A stretch of 64,000 nt of DNA from Parapristionchus giblindavisi (Eukaryota; Nematoda; Chromadorea; Rhabditida; Diplogasteridae). The notes beneath the pieces were generated by a model. That model searched no databases. It worked only from the letters and a program-made list of their open reading frames with translations, and was not told the DNA's origin. Made by a program: the position numbers and the translations under genes. This document shows positions 50,201 to 54,815 of this stretch, piece by piece (position 1 is the first letter of the stretch; each line of letters begins with the position of its first letter). The DNA is taken from NCBI GenBank assembly GCA_943737045.1, contig CALSFV010000033.1:310001-374000 (forward strand). The letters are read 5' to 3'.

Positions 50201-50373
50201 TTGAAAGACCATCTAACTTACTTATTCCATTAGAGATATCAGATAGTATACAGAATCCATCTCATACTGATAATAATGAACATCCTAATGATAATAAAGT
50301 AGTAGTAGTGAACCCGAAGACGAGTGGTATGATGACACGGTCTAGGGCGAAGTCGAACAAAGCCACCTTATGA
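44221..50373 (+). CDS. gag-pol: BEL/Pao Gag-Pol polyprotein (2050 aa), element D
   Basis: One uninterrupted frame, so no frameshift separates gag and pol. Visible parts: helical Gag N-terminus (1-140); basic S/R-rich stretch (about 143-202); three 20-residue PTPxPR repeats (from about 224, 244, 264); DUF1759-like capsid region (290-460); zinc-knuckle cluster (529-590); aspartic protease D649-T-G; reverse transcriptase with motif A D1017 (ADVEKAFLQI) and motif C Y1100-V-D-N; RNase H with D1267, E1310, D1344 and D1402; integrase with H1629-H1634-C1664-C1667 and D1700-D1759-E1806 (PWKGAIYERL); DUF5641-like C-terminus (about 1957-2005). The gene would make virus-like particles, copy element RNA in the cytoplasm and integrate the cDNA. 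The start is the first ATG after the leader and matches the starts in A and B. The only oddity in a catalytic motif is N instead of the second D of YxDD. No stop or frameshift is seen. Confidence 0.95.
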   Translation: MSFQSKYSATYATLDTELAFIIAKMQELENLVDDISQCYSIDDYNSLSTQYRSISSKLELKFASYKRHQDDLSHLISESGSVTESEHLRQFQHTQDPTNTVYRSNISVSSGIDSVISTVKSALERTGNSILFNTSFQSARTTSREPRRRKKQSKSERSESSATKATRDISSSSTQSRESEINTSRSSSRTTRHRRRRKKSSINTAINTIQPHPVIRQLDNTIVPTPSPRVSIPATRQVDNTIIPTPSPRVSISEIRQVDNTTVPTPMPRMSTSIPREQIYPSTTIQSSRPPLDPLNIPTFSGRDRASFATFLSLFTSVYMNRLDLTDTEKHLYLLKHLSGEARSVIQMYPPNGLCLPLAIDALKNEYGDAREALAALHQSIHYIQAKSESAQHQLELARELLALVEQVKYYDYCSTLPAFTVVNKFSIKYRQDIHRVNNIFSADDALKFLLKQIREDIRVNIASGVYELHNVADLNHSMHNLSFSDSRIPPLLSQTNANTIPPSNDNNKSKDGKNKKEPPPSLPYKDTCVYCNKHTNSLNCRKVSSINDRKLILTSKQLCLCCLSPDHSTSTCNKRCTRCNGTHSISLCPQLPDKSLTASSLSTNVSPTIHRDCPRLLTVRTTILYPNDTMAHSKSSQNKNKKIHVLLDTGAEVSLISKSLVDQLQLPIIRSETLRLNLATGMNRDRQSYDIVSFTLDTVDHKGYPVEALVVEGSVVNPIYINKLSSQDKTFIYNNNLILSDNPQRSGRIQPEILLGVHNTIDILYSLSSFTLPSGLRLLESAFGYVIGGRQTRTPDNECPNDDITLHISHISIHSDIDQSINTPSIDSANALNDHEIITKMERFLAIEPMSQLDAMTEKQLRKHEDAIVDSHFHDTIQYINNEYVVKYCLRDNASNLSDNYAMAFKRLQNNLIKLSKNKDHLLFYDKLIRDQEAIGQIEKVSRYRFDGPIVHYLAHQAVLRPDKITTPLRIVFDGSAKTKDRLSLNDIIYPGPNELEEIPALLLRARSHSHLISADVEKAFLQIRVDISQRDMLRFIWIKDLSLPLSYDNIMYYRFTVTPFGINQSPYTLTKTIRYHLDKAKEEHGNDPTLSKIGHSTYVDNLLLSVDNIDTSFYTKSKEIFRNAHMNLREYVSSSKEFNESIPEEDRTPEGMQKLLGILWDTTNDTLSIKIPKFSQPSHATKRLVSSSISSLYDPLGVISPLVLSARLFLRSVWKTSSDWDSKLSDRTHNDWLKLMDDIHKFNLTIPRNAGLSKCESITLVVFTDASSVAMGASVYCVSSSNVNLLLAKSKLAPQDKKGSSPTIPKLETDALLMGYQLAHYTIEALRKEFVDKPIAVYFYTDSTTTLYWISGNAQSSCKLSLYVRNRIESIRSIISQLKVDNNTKVVETRYVQTSENPADHATRGLSSRDMNNKNHIWWTGPAWLLSDQHNWPNQVPTSDSFNNSTPLEISSQSIQEPFNIPSQSNQYNVDSKPFNVICTTTVEKIQREMFIPLINYSSLRFVIKIITRVRQAIGKMSNGLRNKDLQTHLLKNDCASTSSPSTKHSTSVQDNIESTRLMLRQYQEVSLSYDNSYETMNIIRPDSNNIWRLANNRMEKSTSPREFIHPIFIPSTKDKDLVTLIVHDSHLSLKHGGVSMVLNQLKQKYWIPKGKQVIKSIISKCIVCRRIDSLPYRYTKPPPLPVERVNQSQPFLNVGLDYIGPFKTDNDAKYMVLIFTCLTTRCTHLELVESLFPSAFLNALRRFTARRGVPNTILSDKAPTFIAANDVLSANPIHKNIKDHLDTHNIDWSFTTAFSPWKGAIYERLIRIFKNSLFKSIGKKKITYDELVTLSCEIEAIMNSRPLVQVYANDLKEFNQSEIRPIDFLMPHSYIGCPLDISIRSDEDKDKSYIPPQEVNLSRERAISIIKKSISISDRFWKIWQESYLTTLRDTHLNPSPLLSNRSTPRTPICGDLVLIVDNNPSIPRYMWNMGLVTKVNGNEITLRSQSGRLIERPSNLLIPLEISDSIQNPSHTDNNEHPNDNKVVVVNPKTSGMMTRSRAKSNKATL

Positions 50374-51025
50374 CTATATGATTGGACTACTCATTCAGTA
50401 ATTATCAGTAGTGTCGTCCTCTATCATATAATCTCTTCTATCACTACATCTAACCTACTTTTTTCGTCATTTTCAGTCATCATCTTCAATAATAATCAAA
50501 TCTTATTATTCTTTATTGATCTAATAATACTATATCATCTATATTTCCTCATCTTACTTTTGCACTACTCATTACAGCTATATACAGATAAACTCTCCTC
50601 ATTCCTCCTTTTTATAGTCGTCACAAGAGTTCATCTCCTTATAGTCCTTCTTCTTATATTCTTCATAGCAGTTCATCTCCTTCTATCCATTGTTCTTCTC
50701 CTAAGAGTTCATCTCTTCACAATTTACATAATGAGTAGACTCCACCCCCTCAACTTAAGACTCCGCCCCCTCGTTGGTGATTGGTCAACTCAATCCCTGC
50801 CTCACACAGTCATTGGCCGAATCAAGTCTTCCAGAATTTTCCCAAGATTATCAATGATTAACATTTATCTATCAATAATTTTTCTATGGCCGCTCAACTC
50901 TCTTATACTATGTTACTATACCCTTCTTCGCTATCCTTATTTACCATATTACGTCGATTGCTATTACCTTTTCACACTATTTCATGATATTTACGTCTTT
51001 TATTTCTTTGAATTTACCCCTACAC

Positions 51026-51052
51026 CACACTATTCTTGTCGTGGGGAGGAAG
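51026..51052 (+). promoter_or_regulatory. Conserved internal purine tract (second PPT candidate), D
   Basis: CACACTATTCTTGT then a purine-rich tract ending GTGGGGAGGAAG, nearly identical to the blocks in A, B and C. Confidence 0.5.
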
Positions 51053-51077
51053 CCTATCAGTCTCCTAATAAGAACTA

Positions 51078-51087
51078 CCCTTTACAG
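51078..51087 (+). other. Predicted 3' splice site before the 3' ORF
   Basis: CCCTTTACAG, close to the nematode TTTTCAG consensus, 3 nt upstream of the ATG at 51091. It would accept either a cis donor (the GT after SL1 in the 5' LTR) or the host SL1 RNA. Confidence 0.55.
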
Positions 51088-51090
51088 CAG

Positions 51091-52236
51091 ATGTCCTCGT
51101 TATTCTCTTTCGTACACCCAAATTCGATGGCTACTCAAGCTCAAGCTCCTAACACAGCAATTCCACCTGGACAAGCACCACCTCTTGCTCCTTCCTCAGA
51201 TTCTCATCAAGCTCCTTCCACTGATTCTGATTCATTAGACCTTCTCGTTCCATCTACAAGACCATCATTTGGTCTTCGTAACCTGGAAGAGCCTAACAAG
51301 GAAACTTCAAACCTGAATTGCCTTGAGAAAAAGATCAATTCACTGATAAGTGAGCAAGAAGCATTCAAGAACCAGGTACAACGAAACCTGCAGTTGCTTA
51401 TGAACAAAGTGTGTGAAGAAACTGAAGAGATTAGAGATATCGTACAAGCTAATAAGTGTAACATCTTGGAGTTGAAAGACCTTATGATAAAGAATGTGGA
51501 GAATCATATTGAGGTATCTATAATCATTCAATACCTTTCCTTATACGTTTATTTCCTTTCTATTTACCTCTTATTTATACTCTACTTTAAGAATGTCCTC
51601 GATTCTTCTGTAAGTCAAAAGGATATTGAGGATGAGACAGTGAATATGAATGAATCATCAAGTAGAGATGGCGAACTCGTAATTCCCAAGAAGAATCATG
51701 TTTCCAATAACAAGAGAACGGTTAATGAGGATGTTTCATATGATGGAGAATTCGAGAACAACAAAAGATCCTCCAATATCCAGAACAACAAAAGGTTTTT
51801 ATATAACTATTCTGTGTTTTCTGATATCTGTTACTTGATAGAAATAGTTCATGGATTTTCCTCTAATCTTGCCTACTTACCTGAATATTCACAATTATTT
51901 TATAGATTTCGCAGTGGTGACTCTCGGCCAACTAATAATATAATGTGCTTATTCTGTGGTCAATTCGGTGTTCATAAGACCTCCTATTGTGATAAGGTAT
52001 CATCCTTGAGTGAGAGACGAGCAAAGGTGGTTGTTCTCCATGGACGATGCAACCGCTGTTTCATGCGGCTAGAAGACTCTCGCCATTCTCTCCCTTGTTC
52101 GGTTCCTTGTCTTGCCTGTCCCCGTTTCTTCGATCTCGAGGAAAAAGATCATGCCACATGGGCGTGTGCCTATAACCGCACTCTTAGCCGTAGTAGCTCT
52201 CATCAGGCTTTCAAGTCAAATAAAGCTCATTTTTAG
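51091..52236 (+). CDS. 3' accessory ORF: coiled coil plus Gag-like zinc knuckles
   Basis: Open for 381 residues, or 318 if two in-frame introns are removed. It starts MSSLFSFV, has a P/Q/S-rich N-terminus (13-60), a likely coiled coil (about 75-141), an acidic/Asn-rich linker, and a Cys/His cluster at 286-359. That cluster follows the same plan as the zinc knuckle of the Gag of this element: C-x2-C, x-C-x-KVSS, R, C-x2-C, H-x4-C, C-x2-C, H-x4-C. No signal peptide or glycoprotein features are seen, so it is not an env. The frame is open upstream to 50560, but the strong 3' splice site just before this ATG argues for this start. Probable RNA- or Gag-binding accessory protein; function unknown. 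Absent from A, B and C. Confidence 0.7.
   Translation: MSSLFSFVHPNSMATQAQAPNTAIPPGQAPPLAPSSDSHQAPSTDSDSLDLLVPSTRPSFGLRNLEEPNKETSNLNCLEKKINSLISEQEAFKNQVQRNLQLLMNKVCEETEEIRDIVQANKCNILELKDLMIKNVENHIEVSIIIQYLSLYVYFLSIYLLFILYFKNVLDSSVSQKDIEDETVNMNESSSRDGELVIPKKNHVSNNKRTVNEDVSYDGEFENNKRSSNIQNNKRFLYNYSVFSDICYLIEIVHGFSSNLAYLPEYSQLFYRFRSGDSRPTNNIMCLFCGQFGVHKTSYCDKVSSLSERRAKVVVLHGRCNRCFMRLEDSRHSLPCSVPCLACPRFFDLEEKDHATWACAYNRTLSRSSSHQAFKSNKAHF
51514..51591 (+). other. Candidate intron 1 (78 bp, in frame) or membrane segment
   Basis: Begins GAG|GTATCT, is pyrimidine-rich and ends TACTTTAAG|AATG. Removal keeps the frame. If retained it encodes a strongly hydrophobic 26-residue stretch interrupting the coiled coil and linker. 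Intron is the likelier reading. Confidence 0.55.
51795..51905 (+). other. Candidate intron 2 (111 bp, in frame)
   Basis: Begins AAAG|GTTTTT and ends ATTATTTTATAG|ATTTCG; a CGCAG nine bases later is an alternative acceptor, also in frame. The encoded segment is hydrophobic and unlike its surroundings, as expected for intronic DNA. Confidence 0.6.
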
Positions 52237-52723
52237 ATCCTAATCACCTGTTAGAGAATGATTCACAATTCTATTAGTATATTTCCTTGTTTTAGCATTT
52301 CGTTCTATCATCTCTTGATACCTATCTCCTTCATAATGATATTATCTCATCGTGTTTTGTTATGGTTTCTCTCCCTCAAGATTACCTCTTTCTCTTATTT
52401 GCTACAATGGTTTCTCATATTCGATCCTCATTATCTAAGCTTATTAGCTTGCTATTTACAGTATTATGATATCAATAAGTAATATTTCCTGTGACTCCTT
52501 GATATACTACCTTGCATTATTTCAGTCATTCCTTTCCGTTCATTATCCGTTTATAAGGAATAAACTCTTTATCTATCTACAACCGTGTCTGTGTCATTAA
52601 CAAGAACTATTGGGTCCACTATCCCAATCAATACTATCTTCAAATAGCTGGAAGTACTTGAACATATCTAGCTCCTACCTTTTACCCTCTTCTATATTGA
52701 TTTATCTTACGTTTACTCTTCTT
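52237..52723 (+). other. 3' untranslated region of element D
   Basis: AT-rich, with no supported gene. Short open frames here are low-complexity. Confidence 0.6.
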
Positions 52724-52735
52724 CTGGTGTGGGAG
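52724..52735 (+). promoter_or_regulatory. Polypurine tract of element D
   Basis: CTGGTGTGGGAG directly before the 3' LTR, equivalent to CTGGGGCGGGAG of A, B and C. Confidence 0.7.
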
Positions 52736-52873
52736 TGTAGTGATTACTATCACTTCCTAAGTACATGACGAATCATGATCACGCTCTAGTGCACACTCTG
52801 GCGCACTCAAGATTACGATAGAAATGAGCATTATGTTAATGACTGACGTGGCAAAGTGTTCTCTCTTCACTCT

Positions 52874-52967
52874 CTCTCCTTTGTCTCTTATTCACCTAAT
52901 GACACGTATGTCTTTTCGCTCTCTCCTTTGTCTCTTATTCACCTAATGACACGTATGTCTCTTCGCC
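52874..52967 (+). repeat. 47-bp tandem duplication in D LTR U3
   Basis: Two copies of a unit from CTCTCCTTTG to ACACGTATGTCT. Both carry the conserved TGACACGTATGTC motif, so this possible enhancer site is doubled. Confidence 0.85.
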
Positions 52968-53154
52968 TTACTGTTTGTTATTCACTATTATCCTTCTATT
53001 TCATTTACCTCTTATTCATCTATACTTATCACACTTTTACCTCCTTTTTCTCTCACTATTTATTGCTCTTCAAGTCCGAATATATTGTGTATCTCTCACA
53101 ATTTGTCCATATATTCTTTTTGTCTGTAACCTATCAACTCTAGTCCTTTGCTCG

Positions 53155-53270
53155 TTGATGTCCTTTTTATTCCTTTTCCTCTGTCGACGTTCGTCTTCTT
53201 AGCCTTCGTTCATTGATGTCCTTTTTATTCCTTTTCCTCTGTCGACGTTCGTCTTCTTAGCCTTCGTTCA
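53155..53270 (+). repeat. 58-bp tandem duplication in D LTR U3
   Basis: TCCTTTTTATTCC starts at 53161 and again at 53219, with near-identical sequence between (CTCTGTCGACGTTCGTC). Confidence 0.85.
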
Positions 53271-53375
53271 TTGATGTCCCTTTTGCTCACTTCTCGCTCG
53301 TCGTCTCGATGTCGTCTTCTGTTCCTGCATTTCTATCATCCTTTTGCCCCTTTGGTAGTCTTGCCCCCTTTTGCT

Positions 53376-53393
53376 CTTTCGCTATTCATATCA
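53376..53393 (+). promoter_or_regulatory. Conserved -51 to -68 block upstream of SL1 (D LTR)
   Basis: CTTTCGCTATTCATATCA, identical to the A/B/C block. Candidate core promoter element. Confidence 0.5.
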
Positions 53394-53443
53394 TTATTGT
53401 GCGAATCGTTTATTCCCCGTTTGCTCCCTATTTCATTATTGTT

Positions 53444-53464
53444 GTTTAATTACCCAAGTTTGAG
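53444..53464 (+). promoter_or_regulatory. SL1 leader sequence in element D LTR
   Basis: 21 of 22 SL1 bases (GTTTAATTACCC, AAGTTTGAG; the first G replaced by T), followed by GTTGCT. The flanking sequence differs considerably from A/B/C while these 21 bases and the GAG|GT are unchanged. Confidence 0.95.
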
Positions 53465-53475
53465 GTTGCTCTAAG

Positions 53476-53484
53476 ATGTCCTAA
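53476..53484 (+). CDS. Two-codon uORF (ATG TCC TAA) after SL1, D LTR
   Basis: First ATG after SL1, 11 nt downstream. Reads Met-Ser-stop. The ATG-NNN-TAA form is kept in every LTR here that contains SL1. Confidence 0.35.
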   Translation: MS

Positions 53485-53708
53485 GAAGTCGATACTCAAT
53501 GATGTCCTTCTAATCTCTATCATCTACGACACCTATCATCAAACTTGATCATCTTCGTATTGTAACGAATTCCCTTTTTTACATATCTTTGAGTATTCTA
53601 GTATATGTCGATAAAATCGTAGTATAATTACTATCAAATATCGTTATTAACTAGTATTACATCTCATCTGGCCACACTTACACCTGAAGTCCCTCGAGAC
53701 TCACTATA

Positions 53709-53726
53709 TGGTGCATCGGCCGGGAA
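53709..53726 (+). other. 18-nt tRNA-Gly(GCC) primer-site copy after a 3' LTR
   Basis: TGGTGCATCGGCCGGGAA is the exact complement of the last 18 nt of tRNA-Gly(GCC) with CCA, up to the nucleotide normally methylated (A58). It sits after the 3' LTR of D, where a primer site is not expected, and runs into B-type internal sequence. Confidence 0.85.
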
Positions 53727-53902
53727 CTTAACTTCATGTAGTAACCATAAGTTTATGAATAATCTTGAATAGCATAGAGTAAATCTTGACTAAGATAGAG
53801 TGAAATCAATTAATAGATAGAATACACTTATCATCATATGATTATCATATGATATAGTAAAGGATAATACTTAATAGGAGTCTTCTAGACTTCCTCCCCA
53901 CT
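53724..53902 (-). repeat. 179-bp fragment of B-type 3' internal sequence
   Basis: Same as 37210-37388. The first bases (GAA) overlap the end of the tRNA copy, a 3-4 base microhomology. It ends in the conserved purine tract at CCCCACT. Confidence 0.88.
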
Positions 53903-53963
53903 GGAGACTAGTCATACGAAAAGTCCCTCGAGACTTAAAGCGAATAAGTCTCGAGGGACTTTT
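53903..53963. repeat. Rearranged LTR piece and snap-back hairpin
   Basis: 53903-53917 repeats 36120-36134 (LTR U5). 53919-53937 and 53945-53963 are a perfect 19-bp inverted repeat (AGTCCCTCGAGACT core) around a 7-nt loop AAGCGAA, half of it being the end of LTR4. Confidence 0.88.
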
Positions 53964-54810
53964 CGGTGTGTGGCTTGATCAGATGTATACTAGCAAATAC
54001 GATTTGTAATTGATTATTCAATTTTATCGTTTCAGGAGACTAGTCATACAAAAAGATATAAGCAATAAAAGTTAGGTTTACAACCAATACAAGCTTGACG
54101 ATGATGGTAGACGATTAAGGGAAGGACATCAGTGGTTGATTTGCCTTAGGACATCGTTTGTACGCACCTCAAACTTGGGTAATTAAACAACAATACGAAA
54201 AAGGGGAGCAAAACGGGGATACGATTGATTTACACAATAGTGATATGAATAGCGAAAGAACAAAGGGGGCAAGACTATCAAAGTTACGAAAGGATGATAG
54301 GAATGCAGAGCGATGACGACATCAAGATGAAGAGTGAGAAAGGAACGAAAAGGACATCGATGAACGACGGCTAAGAGGACAACCATCGAGGAAGGAAAAG
54401 GGAATGGATAGGATATCAATGAGTGATAGAGTAGAGTTGATAGGTTAGAGACAAACATAATATATGGACGAATTATGATAGATGCACGACATATTCGGAC
54501 TTGACGAGCAATAGATGGTGAGAGAAGAATAGGTAAACGTGTGAATGACATAGAAGAATGAGCGGTACACGATATAAGGATAATATGTGGTAAAAATAGT
54601 AAGGAGAAGAGACATACGTGTCAAAAGGTTGAAAGAAAGGAGAGAGGATGATGAGAGAATGCCAAGTCATCATAGCCATTTGCATATTGCTCATTTCTAC
54701 CATAGTCAGATATTGTAGGACCGGGTGAGAGAGTGCGCTAGTGCGCTAGAGCGTGCGCTAGAGCGCAATTCTGACTTGTGTTCGTTTCAGTAGTGATCAT
54801 GATCGCTACA
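53936..54810 (-). repeat. LTR4 (875 bp), outer 5' LTR of the composite
   Basis: Offset 17915 from LTR1 and apparently identical. It contains SL1 (54168-54188) and all U3 motifs, so it could promote minus-strand transcription across the composite. Confidence 0.94.
54168..54188 (-). promoter_or_regulatory. SL1 leader sequence in LTR4
   Basis: Same 21-base match, with GTGCGT following. Confidence 0.93.
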
Positions 54811-54815
54811 ATATT
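54811..54815. repeat. Target-site duplication of composite, right copy
   Basis: ATATT, partner of 36016-36020, followed by the satellite in register. Confidence 0.95.

Larger units (their letters stand above)
50374..51090 (+). other. Pyrimidine-rich region between pol and the 3' ORF
   Basis: The frame is open from 50560, but its translation is low-complexity hydrophobic sequence arising from T/C-rich DNA with direct repeats of AGTTCATCTCCTT (about 50628-50720). It is not convincingly coding. In A, B and C the corresponding DNA is read through after loss of the pol stop. It holds the conserved purine tract (51041-51052) and ends in a 3' splice site. Confidence 0.6.
44071..53708 (+). mobile_element. 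Element D: coding-complete BEL/Pao retrotransposon
   Basis: Only the last 10 bp of a 5' LTR (ATTCGCTATA) remain before the primer binding site. Then come leader, one-frame Gag-Pol (44221-50373), pyrimidine-rich 3' region, an extra 3' ORF (51091-52236), purine tract and a full 973-bp 3' LTR. The residual 5' LTR end resembles A-type LTRs (TTCGCTATA) rather than its own 3' LTR end (ACTCACTATA), so the 5' junction may be chimeric. No target duplication flanks it. Coding capacity looks intact, so it is the best candidate helper for A, B and C; this copy lacks a 5' promoter. Confidence 0.9.
52736..53708 (+). repeat. 3' LTR of element D (973 bp)
   Basis: Begins TGTAGTGATTACTATC and ends CGAGACTCACTATA. 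It is diverged from the A/B/C LTRs but colinear with them: GCGC-rich motif near the start, TGACACGTATGTC, the -53 to -70 block (53376-53393), SL1 (53444-53464), ATG TCC TAA (53476-53484), and AGTCCCTCGAGACT near the end. It has a 47-bp tandem duplication (52874-52967) and a 58-bp one (about 53155-53270). Confidence 0.92.
36021..54810. mobile_element. 18.8-kb composite BEL/Pao insertion (B, C, D)
   Basis: One 5-bp duplication bounds the whole block, and the two outermost LTRs are both 875 bp and appear identical. Order on the plus strand: LTR1 (-), internal B (-), 57-bp LTR end plus 13-bp primer-site copy, LTR2 (-), internal C (-), truncated LTR3 (-), element D (+) without most of its 5' LTR, D 3' LTR, 18-bp primer-site copy, 179-bp piece of B-type 3' internal DNA, small rearranged LTR pieces, LTR4 (-). 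Neither C nor D has its own target duplication. It may be one aberrant cDNA, or unequal LTR recombination plus rearrangement; assembly error must also be excluded. Confidence 0.85.

Noticed and set aside
44221..50373. Gag-Pol frameshift
   Set aside because: The frame is continuous from Gag to the end of integrase, so none is needed.
50560..51090. Hydrophobic open frame as an envelope or membrane protein
   Set aside because: The residues follow from T/C-rich repeats. There is no signal peptide-ectodomain-anchor order, no Cys pattern, and related elements show no matching protein.
53444..53520. A complete SL RNA gene in the LTR
   Set aside because: Leader and GT are present, but I see no Sm-binding site or SL RNA stem-loops downstream.
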